A DNA stretch of 21,724 nucleotides from a virus: the IMG/VR virus record IMGVR_UViG_3300017750_000142, positions 1-21,724 of that record. The stretch is one strand, 5' to 3'. The position numbers and the translations under genes are program-made. Each line of letters starts with the position of its first letter. Within the stretch, counting starts at the first letter, position 1. This document shows, piece by piece, positions 7,182-12,761 of this stretch. The notes beneath the pieces were generated by a model. It saw only the letters and a list, made by a program, of their open reading frames with translations. It made no database searches and was not told the DNA's origin.

Positions 7182-7568
7182 ATGATACAGGCATTGATAC
7201 CAGCAATCACTGAGCTTGCAGGCGGGTGGCTCAAGGGCAAGGCAGAAGAAAAAGCCGCTACGGCCAAGGCCAAGGTCGCACGGGCTGAAGCGGAAGCTGA
7301 GGTGATGCGCGTTGCCGCTACACATGAGGCTGGATGGGAAAAGATTATGGCGCAGGGTACTGTCCATAGTCTCAAGGATGAGTGGCTTGTGCTTCTGTTC
7401 TCAATCCCACTAATCCTCGCGTTCTGCGGCCAATGGGGCAGGGCCATAGTGGCGGATGGCTTTGCGGCCTTGCAGACTATGCCGGAGTGGTATCAGTATA
7501 GTTTGGGCGTTATCGTAGCAAGTAGCTTCGCGGTCAGATCAGCAACAAAGTTTTTTACAAAAAAATGA
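7182..7568 (+). CDS. Holin, 3TM GTA-release type
   Basis: This 128-residue protein has an amphipathic N-terminus, a long alanine- and glutamate-rich helix (residues 18-48, KGKAEEKAATAKAKVARAEA), then HSLKDEWLVLLFSIPLILAF near 62-81, a second hydrophobic part, and MPEWYQYSLGVIVASSFAVR near 100-119. The KDEW, MPEWYQ and SFAVR blocks are the signature of the 'holin of 3TMs, for gene-transfer release' family (GTA_holin_3TM), known from alphaproteobacterial gene transfer agents and phages. It would open the inner membrane so that the cytoplasmic lysozyme reaches the wall. The next gene starts within its last four bases (ATGA). Confidence 0.85.
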   Translation: MIQALIPAITELAGGWLKGKAEEKAATAKAKVARAEAEAEVMRVAATHEAGWEKIMAQGTVHSLKDEWLVLLFSIPLILAFCGQWGRAIVADGFAALQTMPEWYQYSLGVIVASSFAVRSATKFFTKK

Positions 7569-7879
7569 GCAACCGCAAACGAAGAACATTATCAAAGCCT
7601 CAGAATATACGGCTTGCTGGCCTTATCACCGTTTTAAGCGGCAGGGAGCCGTATGAATGGATTTTAGCCCCTCTTGTACAGGAAGGGTTCGTCATACGCC
7701 TTGATCACGCTCTATGGCTCACCAAAAGCGGTATTGAAGAGAAGGACAGGCTTGCCGCAATGGCAGGGCTTATTGTCAACAAGGATGATGCCCGTGCTGT
7801 CCACACTCTGTTTGATGATTTCCATTATGAAAAGAGATTACCGTTAACAAAACGGATGTCCGTGAACCCAACAGACTAA
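7565..7879 (+). CDS. Unknown protein at the end of the late operon
   Basis: This 104-residue protein starts in an ATGA overlap with the holin gene. It is basic at the N-terminus (MSNRKRRTLSKPQ). The central part (NIRLAGLITVLSGREPYEWI ... LVQEGFVIRLDHALWLTKSG) reads like a small helical domain with a winged-helix flavour, but I see no definite motif. Its 3' end converges with the oxygenase gene on the other strand and overlaps it by 36 bases. It is the last gene of the plus-strand late block. Confidence 0.6.
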   Translation: MSNRKRRTLSKPQNIRLAGLITVLSGREPYEWILAPLVQEGFVIRLDHALWLTKSGIEEKDRLAAMAGLIVNKDDARAVHTLFDDFHYEKRLPLTKRMSVNPTD

Positions 7880-8425
7880 AGCCCATCTCTCGCCTGTTGT
7901 TACAGGCTTTACCCTGTGAGGCATGAATGAAGGGAAGGCGGCTATCAATCCCTGCGTCAGTTTAATGGATGTTTCACCTCGCGCAAACATGCACAGTTCT
8001 CCGCCCTCATAATCACCATCTGGATTGAGAGCGATGCTGATACTTATCTTGCGCGTTGAGTTATCGCCGTTGCCAATATCAAGGTGCCAATCATAGCCAT
8101 GTGAAGGGCTTTGGTATTGCAACAATTGAGGTCTCTCAATTAAGCCTGTTAGGTCAAAACTGAAATGAGTGTTGGCTTCTTGTGCCGCTTCAATCAACAG
8201 GGCATCAACCCAATCATGGGTTTCATGGATAACCCACACATTGACATCACGGACAATCTTGTTGGCTTTGAAAGATTTTTCCTGTTGTATCCTGCCCTCT
8301 CTGAAAGGGTTCTGCGAATCCTTGTGAAGGTTGATAATATCCTGACATTGGGATGCGGTTAGCTCCCCCGCTCCAACGACCCCCAGTTCTGTTGTCCGTG
8401 GGGTTGGCGGTATCGCGATAGCCAT
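7844..8425 (-). CDS. 2-oxoglutarate/Fe(II)-dependent dioxygenase
   Basis: This 193-residue protein has the double-stranded beta-helix pattern of the prolyl 4-hydroxylase-like group. The iron ligands are visible as His114 and Asp116 (YDWHLDIG) and His170 (FMPHRVKPV). Arg180 (GERWALVCW) sits ten residues later, where the family binds 2-oxoglutarate. GDYEGGELCMF near 138-147 and AAFPSFMPH near 162-170 are further family marks. Enzymes of this type hydroxylate proteins or small substrates, and the phage substrate is unknown. Its ATG shares one base with the stop of the upstream gene. It is the last gene of the minus-strand unit and overlaps the last late gene. Confidence 0.88.
   Translation of the reverse strand: MAIAIPPTPRTTELGVVGAGELTASQCQDIINLHKDSQNPFREGRIQQEKSFKANKIVRDVNVWVIHETHDWVDALLIEAAQEANTHFSFDLTGLIERPQLLQYQSPSHGYDWHLDIGNGDNSTRKISISIALNPDGDYEGGELCMFARGETSIKLTQGLIAAFPSFMPHRVKPVTTGERWALVCWVHGHPFC
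7892..7910 (+). terminator. Possible weak terminator after the late operon
   Basis: A perfect 6-bp stem GCCTGT / ACAGGC with a TGTT loop starts 13 bases after the last plus-strand stop and is followed by only three T. It lies inside the 3' part of the opposing oxygenase gene, so the sequence is also under coding constraint. The short T run makes it a weak candidate. Confidence 0.3.
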
Positions 8426-8688
8426 CAGTACACCGGAGTATTGTTACGGTCACGAAGTACCAGCTTCATGATACGTTGTTTGAATGGGGTGAACAGTCCA
8501 TCTTTGCGGGTGCTGTTCATTTCCAGCCAGCTATCGGGCTGTAGATTATAAAGATTATACCAATCTCTTTTTGACATATTAGCGTTCTCCATAATCGCTT
8601 CCAGCGTGGTCTGCCAGAAATTATAAGCCCAAGTATCAGGTTTACACCAACTTCTGGCTTGGATGCAGTTCATCATTCTCTGTTGCAT
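8425..8688 (-). CDS. Unknown small protein
   Basis: I do not recognise this 87-residue protein. It begins MQQRMMNCIQARSWCKPDTW and has many aromatic residues (WAYNFWQTT, RDWYNLYNLQPDSWLEM) before a basic tail. The open frame extends further upstream to 8751, but that stretch would read through a GC-rich hairpin. The ATG at 8688 has a clear ribosome binding site (AGGGAG, 6 bases away), so I start there. Its stop overlaps the oxygenase ATG by one base, which suggests the two are made together. Confidence 0.6.
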   Translation of the reverse strand: MQQRMMNCIQARSWCKPDTWAYNFWQTTLEAIMENANMSKRDWYNLYNLQPDSWLEMNSTRKDGLFTPFKQRIMKLVLRDRNNTPVY

Positions 8689-8709
8689 TATGCGCTCCCT
8701 GCAATAAGG

Positions 8710-8735
8710 GGATGCCCCCCAGAGGGGGGCTATCC
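8710..8735 (-). other. Strong intergenic hairpin
   Basis: GCCCCCC (8714-8720) and GGGGGGC (8724-8730) pair perfectly around a three-base loop. Outside them GGAT (8710-8713) pairs with ATCC (8732-8735), leaving one bulged T. This 11-bp stem lies between two minus-strand genes. There is no T run on either strand, so it is not a standard terminator. It could be an RNA stability or processing element. Confidence 0.65.
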
Positions 8736-8737
8736 TG

Positions 8738-8980
8738 TTAGTCATGGTCATGCAACTGTTCAGCGAGGTGAAGTCCGTGCATACAAGCCTGTGCTGGCGT
8801 CACATCAAACCCGATGTGGTCGCTCATCAGCTTGGCGATGATTTCAGCGCGTACCCGCAACTGCCGTTCTTCCATCGGCGTGGAGCCAATCATGTGGCCG
8901 TTTACCTTGGTGATTGGCTTATCAACTAACGCCTTGGGGCGTCCAACGGGCTTCTTGGTCGTAGTCGTGGTCTTAGACAT
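8738..8980 (-). CDS. Unknown protein with basic GRPK N-terminus
   Basis: This 80-residue protein starts MSKTTTTTKKPVGRPKALVD. The basic, threonine-rich start with PVGRPK resembles an AT-hook-like DNA-contacting tail, though a single GRP is weak evidence. A helical part follows, with MEERQLRVRAEIIAKLMSDH and then VTPAQACMHGLHLAEQL. A GTG lies directly before the ATG, and I chose the ATG at 8980, 8 bases after AGGGAG. It lies downstream of the lipoprotein gene in the same direction. A DNA-associated role is possible but unproven. Confidence 0.55.
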   Translation of the reverse strand: MSKTTTTTKKPVGRPKALVDKPITKVNGHMIGSTPMEERQLRVRAEIIAKLMSDHIGFDVTPAQACMHGLHLAEQLHDHD

Positions 8981-8994
8981 CACTGTGTCTCCCT

Positions 8995-9225
8995 TTAGTT
9001 AAATGTTAGGACGGAATGTCCCCTGCCCTCTAGGCATTTCACCAACATCGGGTCCATACCTAAAAAATGTGCGTGAATAATGCCCCGTGATTGGTCAATC
9101 AACATCTGGCATTCATTTAGATCACGCTGATAATATTGAGCATTTTCCGCTGAGCCTCTCAAATCTACGATGGGCGTTTGTGAGCAAGCGGTAAGCCCGA
9201 ACAATGCTATCACTAAGAGCCTCAT
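8995..9225 (-). CDS. Small lipoprotein
   Basis: This 76-residue protein has a type II signal peptide: MRLLVIALFGLTAC with lipobox L11-T12-A13-C14. The mature part is about 62 residues and contains DLRGSAENAQYYQRDLNECQ and a second cysteine in LVKCLEGRGHSVL. A similar YQRDLxECQ ... CLxGRGxxVL pattern is known in small alphaproteobacterial lipoproteins, so the gene may be host-derived. A phage lipoprotein could act as an outer membrane spanin or in superinfection exclusion. It is far from the lysis genes and in an early-type unit, which favours exclusion or host modification, as inference. Its start overlaps the upstream stop by four bases. Confidence 0.7.
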   Translation of the reverse strand: MRLLVIALFGLTACSQTPIVDLRGSAENAQYYQRDLNECQMLIDQSRGIIHAHFLGMDPMLVKCLEGRGHSVLTFN

Positions 9226-9440
9226 GATCTGACCCTCACCATCATATCCACAAACTCATTGAACTCATTTTGTGTCATCCAATGGTACGGGGTGTGCGGA
9301 GATAGCATTACGTCATTAGGGTCAATTCTATTCACACATCTGTGACTTGCTTTGCGTATGCCTTCTTCATCTTCATGAATTTCGGGCTTGTAGAGATAGC
9401 CCTTCCGTGAGTATTCCGGTGCGTTATGCCAACTGATCAT
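9222..9440 (-). CDS. Unknown small protein
   Basis: This 72-residue protein begins MISWHNAPEYSRKGYLYKPE and ends NEFVDMMVRVRS. I do not recognise a family. The frame is open to 9536, but a start there would overlap most of the XRE gene. The ATG at 9440 has AAGGA 9 bases before it and overlaps the XRE stop by only 17 bases, so I start there. The protein is acidic in the middle (EIHEDEEG) with a single cysteine. It lies between a regulator and a lipoprotein. Confidence 0.55.
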   Translation of the reverse strand: MISWHNAPEYSRKGYLYKPEIHEDEEGIRKASHRCVNRIDPNDVMLSPHTPYHWMTQNEFNEFVDMMVRVRS

Positions 9441-9624
9441 CGGTATCCATCCTTCTGAGTAGCATTGCCAATCTTGGCGGCACTCTAGTGTAGCCGGTTT
9501 CCATTTGGGAAATTCTGGACTTGCCAGCGTACCCAAGTTTGTCAGCTAGTTGTGTTTGCGTAAAACCTAGACGCCTTCTGATAGCTACTAGGTCTTGAGG
9601 TTGCATTTGCTTAGGCTCCGCCAT
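9424..9624 (-). CDS. XRE-family HTH transcriptional regulator
   Basis: This 66-residue protein is little more than one Cro/CI-type helix-turn-helix: LVAIRRRLGFTQTQLADKLG followed by SRISQMETG, residues 12-44. The FTQTQLA turn and the SRISQMETG recognition helix are typical. It binds DNA, probably as a dimer, and acts as a repressor or activator. It is the second gene of its unit, about 280 bases from a promoter that carries two inverted repeats (9895-9910 and 9905-9923), so autoregulation is plausible. It overlaps the upstream gene by 14 bases and the downstream gene by 17. Confidence 0.85.
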   Translation of the reverse strand: MAEPKQMQPQDLVAIRRRLGFTQTQLADKLGYAGKSRISQMETGYTRVPPRLAMLLRRMDTDDQLA

Positions 9625-9883
9625 GATAATCTAGTCCTTGCTCAATCTGATCCTGTACAGGAGCAAGGGTATCAGCCAGAACGTCATCTAACTTCTCAAT
9701 CATGTCCTCAAAGAAATAATCGTTGTATGCCATAGCACCTTGGTCTTGGTGCTTCTTGGCGAAGTTGATTGCGTCATGCATCAGAGTTCGCATCTGTGCA
9801 ACGAGGTGGTAGTCGTTGTCACAATCTTGGATGATGCCTTGCTCAATGTATGGGTTACGGTTATCGGTCACTTTGGTCTCCAT
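9611..9883 (-). CDS. Unknown acidic protein, first gene of the unit
   Basis: This 90-residue protein is helical and acidic, with DYHLVAQMRTLMHDAINFAK and DYFFEDMIEKLDDVLADTL segments. I do not recognise a family. The ATG at 9883 would leave a 5' leader of only about 14 bases without a ribosome binding site. A GTG four codons later (9871) has GGAG six bases before it and may be the real start. It is the first gene after the promoter at 9904-9932 and overlaps the XRE gene. Confidence 0.55.
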   Translation of the reverse strand: METKVTDNRNPYIEQGIIQDCDNDYHLVAQMRTLMHDAINFAKKHQDQGAMAYNDYFFEDMIEKLDDVLADTLAPVQDQIEQGLDYHGGA

Positions 9884-9894
9884 TGGTCGTGGTC

Positions 9895-9932
9895 GTTTAG
9901 ATCTTTAAACCATATTGGTTTAACTTTGTCAA
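9895..9932 (-). promoter_or_regulatory. Sigma70-type promoter with two operator-like inverted repeats
   Basis: On the minus strand TTGACA (9927-9932) and TTTAAA (9904-9909) are 17 bases apart. Two inverted repeats overlap it: GTTTA-GATCTT-TAAAC at 9895-9910, the element shared with two other promoters in this window, and TTAAACCA-TAT-TGGTTTAA at 9905-9923, a perfect 8-bp arm repeat covering the -10 and the spacer. This is what a tightly repressed early promoter looks like. It would drive the unit ending at 7844. Confidence 0.72.
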
Positions 9933-10096
9933 CTCAGAAAGAAACGAAAGAACTGTTTTTGCGCTTCTTCCATAATAGTTTGGTTATCTGTGGTTTCATC
10001 TGAGTCTTGGTCAAACTCACGCAAACAGTCTTCACAGAACCTACTGCCTTCTGCTCTCTCATCTAAGGTGCAGTATTCACACATCATTTCTGCCAT
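9929..10096 (-). CDS. CxxC microprotein, zinc-ribbon-like
   Basis: This 55-residue gene starts at ATG 10096 with a strong ribosome binding site (GGAGGAG, 4 bases away). The product has two CxxC pairs, Cys6-EY-Cys9 and Cys21-ED-Cys24, separated by 11 residues, which is a plausible zinc site. An acidic, glutamine-rich tail ending KQFFRFFLS follows. Many phage zinc-ribbon microproteins bind host polymerase or other host proteins, so such a role is possible. The start overlaps the upstream gene by 13 bases, and the TGA stop lies within the -35 box of the next promoter. Confidence 0.7.
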   Translation of the reverse strand: MAEMMCEYCTLDERAEGSRFCEDCLREFDQDSDETTDNQTIMEEAQKQFFRFFLS

Positions 10097-10818
10097 TGTC
10101 TCCTCCTGCCCTCAGACCGCATTTGGCCCCTCTGTATCATTTGATCTTCACGCTGTAATTCTTTCTCCACCACGGTGTCACCTTGCTTTAAGGAATGTCG
10201 GCTGTGGCTTCGGATCATCTCACGGGTTATGCGTCTCCCTCCTTGAGTGCGCCGTCCAACCAACTGCCTTTCACTGTGCAACTCACGGCTTAGTTGTCGC
10301 TTTGCTTGTTCTTTGTTGAGGTTGAACTCTGAGATCAATATGTTGATCTGCGTCACAAACTCTTTCGCGCCGCCAAGCATTTGTGACATTTCAGATACGC
10401 TCAACTGCTCTCCCGCAGACTGAGCCTTGTACTGTTCAGAAAGGCGCATCTGCTCAGTCTCGCTAGTCATAGGTATGTCACGGTAAAGTTCAGCAGGGAC
10501 TAGCCAGCATTGCCCCTTTGGTGCCTTGCAATTCTGTCCTGATTTCCAAAAAGATTTACCCGCCCAAGCCTCATGGTCATGGTCAACCACAATGCGACCC
10601 CTGTCAGTGATAGCAACAATCTTGGTGATGTGTGGCTTCATCATCGTGTTATGTGAAGCCGTACGAAGCACCACAACGATGTCTTCAACTTTCGGCGGGT
10701 TGTGTATGTGATACTCGCGGGTAGCTTCCATATCCGCATCCTTGTCGCGCATTTTGTAACGCCAAGTCAGCCAATCATCACCGCCCTGTAATCCCCTGAT
10801 CTTTTCAAGCTCCAGCAT
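10084..10818 (-). CDS. Unknown protein with SH3-like N-terminal part and basic tail
   Basis: This 244-residue protein starts at ATG 10818, where GGAG lies 6 bases upstream and the overlap with the previous gene is 14 bases. Residues 1-115 contain PPKVEDIVVVLRTASHN, PHITKIVAITDRGRIVVD and CKAPKGQCWLVPAELY, a beta-rich pattern like a small SH3/KOW-type barrel. The next upstream gene has a similar KVVATH ... VYIVDF pattern, so the two may be related. Residues 125-185 are helical (LSEQYKAQSAGEQLSVSEMS). The last 70 residues are strongly basic (RQLVGRRTQGGRRITREMIR), which suggests nucleic acid binding. No family recognised. Confidence 0.6.
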   Translation of the reverse strand: MLELEKIRGLQGGDDWLTWRYKMRDKDADMEATREYHIHNPPKVEDIVVVLRTASHNTMMKPHITKIVAITDRGRIVVDHDHEAWAGKSFWKSGQNCKAPKGQCWLVPAELYRDIPMTSETEQMRLSEQYKAQSAGEQLSVSEMSQMLGGAKEFVTQINILISEFNLNKEQAKRQLSRELHSERQLVGRRTQGGRRITREMIRSHSRHSLKQGDTVVEKELQREDQMIQRGQMRSEGRRRQWQK

Positions 10819-11008
10819 GTTGATCTCCGTGCAGATGTTTGGTGATTTGCTCATCAGTCACCAGACAGTTTCCTATGTCATCAAAGTCTACAATGTAAAC
10901 AGGGTGTCCGTTTGTACTTGTATGGGTGGCGACCACTTTACCTCGACAGTGGTGAAACTTGTTCACGACGGGGTCTATGCCCCAGACCTCATCGTTAAGT
11001 TCAAACAT
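10805..11008 (-). CDS. Small SH3-like unknown protein
   Basis: This 67-residue protein begins MFELNDEVWGIDPVVNKFHH and continues CRGKVVATHTSTNGHPVYIV. The pattern of short strands (NDEVWGI, GKVVAT, PVYIVDFDD, CLVTDEQI) suggests a five-strand SH3-like barrel of the sort often found in small phage proteins. The frame is open further upstream, but ATG 11008 has AAAGGAG 8 bases before it and overlaps the metallopeptidase stop by only 8 bases. It comes directly before a larger gene with a comparable strand pattern. Confidence 0.6.
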   Translation of the reverse strand: MFELNDEVWGIDPVVNKFHHCRGKVVATHTSTNGHPVYIVDFDDIGNCLVTDEQITKHLHGDQHAGA

Positions 11009-11381
11009 CAGCGAATCTCCTTTGCCAGATATTCTTCTGGCGGTCAGTCCAGCCGTAGCTGTCCATTGCGCGGCGCATGATACGCTCCGCTGTATCAGTC
11101 CATACCAGCGCGTTCTGTCTGGCCCATATCCAAGCATACAGTTCTTTGGTAAGGGTGCTGATGCTTGGCCCCTGACGTTCACCTACGATATGCCCAATCT
11201 CATGTAAGGCGGAAACGTAGTATCCGGTGTTCTTGGTTGGTCGTATCTGAATGACTCGGCTCTGAGGCTGTGCGTAGTATCGCGGCACCTCATCAGTCAG
11301 TCGCTGGTATTTGACTGTGATACCATGGGCGGCGCACAACCCTTGAACGTGTAACGCCATATCAATCCTCTTAACGGGCAT
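11001..11381 (-). CDS. ImmA/IrrE-like zinc metallopeptidase
   Basis: This 126-residue protein contains the zinc metallopeptidase motif HExxH at His60-Glu61-His64 (SALHEIGHIVGE). A likely third ligand is Glu80 in LTKELYAWIWA, which matches the E-x-x-A helix of the ImmA/IrrE group (DUF955). ImmA-type peptidases cut phage or mobile element repressors, and IrrE regulates a DNA damage response. Two XRE regulators encoded nearby (9424-9624, 14980-15192) are candidate targets, as inference. ATG 11381 has AAGGAG 6 bases upstream and overlaps the upstream gene by 11 bases. It carries no HTH domain of its own. Confidence 0.78.
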   Translation of the reverse strand: MPVKRIDMALHVQGLCAAHGITVKYQRLTDEVPRYYAQPQSRVIQIRPTKNTGYYVSALHEIGHIVGERQGPSISTLTKELYAWIWARQNALVWTDTAERIMRRAMDSYGWTDRQKNIWQRRFADV

Positions 11382-11697
11382 ACTCAACTCCTTCAACCAT
11401 GCGGTCCAGAACTTGGATCAACTGGTCAGCGTACACATCAGATTGGGTATCACATACCTTGGCCTCACCCTTCCGGATTTTGACAGCCTCAATAGTGTAG
11501 GTGTCATTGAAGGCAAGATTGATAGCTACCCATCCCTTGTGCTTATAGCCTTGGACTTTGAATTGCAGTCCGCCATGACGTTCATCAGTTTCAGTCAGGC
11601 TGGTGAATGTGTTCGCGCCGTAGCTCATAAGTGCCATTGGTGATTGAGCAACAATCTGTTGTTTGATTGTGTTGGCTATTTCAATTGTGTGGGTCAT
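11371..11697 (-). CDS. Conserved unknown phage protein
   Basis: This 108-residue protein is the first gene after the promoter at 11739-11767. The central part reads HGGLQFKVQGYKHKGWVAIN, then LAFNDTYTIEAVKIRKGEAK, and the end is SDVYADQLIQVLDRMVEG. A GGLQFKV-G-K-KG ... F-D-YT-E--KIRKGE ... D-Y-DQL pattern recurs in unannotated early genes of diverse phages, as far as I remember, but no function is known to me. It overlaps the metallopeptidase start by 11 bases. A ribosome binding site (GACGAGG) lies just before the ATG. Confidence 0.65.
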   Translation of the reverse strand: MTHTIEIANTIKQQIVAQSPMALMSYGANTFTSLTETDERHGGLQFKVQGYKHKGWVAINLAFNDTYTIEAVKIRKGEAKVCDTQSDVYADQLIQVLDRMVEGVEYAR

Positions 11698-11734
11698 TTG
11701 CCTCGTCCTCGGTAAGGGTTGTTTCTCTCTATGT

Positions 11735-11767
11735 GTTTAATATAGTAAACCTATGACGCAGGGTCAA
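11735..11767 (-). promoter_or_regulatory. Sigma70-type promoter with shared 16-bp operator-like element
   Basis: On the minus strand TTGACC (11762-11767) and TATATT (11739-11744) are spaced by exactly 17 bases, a near-consensus promoter about 40 bases before the gene at 11697. The imperfect palindrome GTTTAATATAGTAAAC (11735-11750) covers the -10. It matches the element at 18021-18036 in 15 of 16 positions. An A- and T-tract region (11770-11788) lies just upstream and could act as an UP element. Confidence 0.75.
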
Positions 11768-11788
11768 GTAAAAAATTAAACTTTTTTT

Positions 11789-11816
11789 ACAAAGAAAGAC
11801 CCCGCCGAAGCGGGGT
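11789..11816 (-). terminator. Rho-independent terminator of the recombination operon
   Basis: On the minus strand ACCCCGC / GCGGGGT form a perfect 7-bp stem closed by a TTCG tetraloop (C-UUCG-G, an unusually stable loop), followed by TCTTTCTTTG. It lies 16 bases after the stop of the AlpA-like gene at 11832, so it ends the unit that starts at 14872. The next promoter begins about 20 bases further on. Confidence 0.85.
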
Positions 11817-11831
11817 AAGTTGGGGAGGAAA

Positions 11832-12035
11832 TTAGAAGCCGCTTAGAGAGTCAATGAACTCATCAAGCTGCTTCCTATCCCAGACTAACCTTTTTTCTGT
11901 GATGCGGATAGGGGTCGGTACATCACCGCTTTTCACCATCTTGCGGAAGGTGCTTTGACTGACGCCAATATAAGAGGCGGCTTGTCGGAGTGACAGGCAC
12001 CTGACCTCCTTGGCGGTTACCTTGTCATTAGCCAT
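11832..12035 (-). CDS. AlpA/excisionase-like HTH protein
   Basis: This 67-residue protein has the MerR-like winged HTH seen in excisionases and AlpA (HTH_17): LSLRQAASYIGVSQSTFRKM at residues 15-34, then KSGDVPTPIRITEKRLVWDR and a closing helix LDEFIDSL. Members bind DNA as small architectural or regulatory proteins. With no integrase in view, a regulatory role or an excisionase for an integrase outside the window are both possible. It is the last gene of the recombination unit, overlaps the upstream gene by 19 bases and is followed by a terminator. Confidence 0.8.
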   Translation of the reverse strand: MANDKVTAKEVRCLSLRQAASYIGVSQSTFRKMVKSGDVPTPIRITEKRLVWDRKQLDEFIDSLSGF

Positions 12036-12448
12036 TGCTCATAACTCCCTTTAATCCGATTGAAGGCCATAACGATATCAGGGTCATTATGGAACTCTGT
12101 GCGGCTCTTGATACCAAGCAAGGCTCTGAGGGCGTTGGTGATATCATCCGGCACATTGGGCCTGATCTCTGGATTGCCTGTCTCTTTCAGAAACTGACCG
12201 AAGCTCTCTGTGTTGCAGAGCATACCCGCCTGCTTAACTGCATTAACGGCATCCTGATTCTGTGTGACGGTAGCCTTGTGTAAGGCTGCTACAGCCACCC
12301 ATTGCTCATATGAGGGGTTTGGCACCCCGAACATCTCCACCGCCGCCTGTGCGCTTTCTATGGGGATTTCAATGATGATTTGAGCGACCGCCCTGCTTTT
12401 GACAATCTTGAAATCAGCGTATGTCCCCTGCATTACCGTGTTACTCAT
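12017..12448 (-). CDS. Conserved unknown protein of the recombination operon
   Basis: This 143-residue protein starts at ATG 12448, where AAGGAG lies 7 bases upstream inside the end of the HNH gene (8-base overlap). The N-terminal part reads GTYADFKIVKSRAVAQIIIE, then IPIESAQAAVEMFGVPNPSY and EQWVAVAALHK. A strand-rich 'K-V-SR-V-Q-I-EVP-E-A' opening followed by a W/PVAIA-L block is seen in phage proteins located next to recombination genes, as I recall, but no activity is known to me. The C-terminal 60 residues are helical. The context suggests a DNA transaction. Confidence 0.6.
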   Translation of the reverse strand: MSNTVMQGTYADFKIVKSRAVAQIIIEIPIESAQAAVEMFGVPNPSYEQWVAVAALHKATVTQNQDAVNAVKQAGMLCNTESFGQFLKETGNPEIRPNVPDDITNALRALLGIKSRTEFHNDPDIVMAFNRIKGSYEQWLMTR

Positions 12449-12761
12449 ATTTGAACTCCTTGAACGCAGGGCTTCTGTACCAGAGTGATTGTGATGTCGC
12501 TCTGCCCCAACTTGGGCTTCCCTGCTTTTCCTCAAAGAACGCTTCCTCATCGCCTCGCTTGTGGAGCATGATGTGATGTCTCTGACATAAAGGCATGGCG
12601 TTTTCATCCCCTGCCTTCATGCCCATACCGCGCTTGCCACTCCAAGGTCGCATTAGGTGATGCGCCTCAATGGACCCGAAACAATCCCGATGAAGACTCA
12701 AGGCGCAAGGCCATGTCCGCACCCATTCAAGATGTTTCGGGTTCTTGTGGTTCTTGCTCAT
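12441..12761 (-). CDS. HNH-fold protein (DUF968/Ref-like)
   Basis: This 106-residue protein has a treble-clef HNH pattern. Cys19 and Cys27 (PCALSLHRDCFG) are followed by IEAHHLMRPW (His34, His35), then DENAMPLCQRHHIMLHKRGD near residues 52-71 with Cys59 and three histidines. The AHH ... D-MPLC--HH---H-G arrangement fits DUF968 and the P1 Ref group, which are RecA-dependent or recombination-linked nucleases. The C-terminal part (SPSWGRATSQSLWYRS) has the expected W/LW residues. The start shares a base with the stop of the SSB-like gene. It probably cuts DNA intermediates in recombination, as inference. Confidence 0.8.
   Translation of the reverse strand: MSKNHKNPKHLEWVRTWPCALSLHRDCFGSIEAHHLMRPWSGKRGMGMKAGDENAMPLCQRHHIMLHKRGDEEAFFEEKQGSPSWGRATSQSLWYRSPAFKEFKYE

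Noticed and set aside
11009-11182. N-terminal extension of the small SH3-like gene
   Set aside because: It would overlap the metallopeptidase C-terminus for 174 bases; ATG 11008 has AAAGGAG.
11832-12035. Taking the AlpA-like protein as proof of lysogeny
   Set aside because: No integrase or attachment site is visible, and AlpA-like proteins also serve as regulators.
12448-12607. N-terminal extension of the unknown gene between the HNH and AlpA-like genes
   Set aside because: It overlaps most of the HNH gene; ATG 12448 has a proper ribosome binding site.
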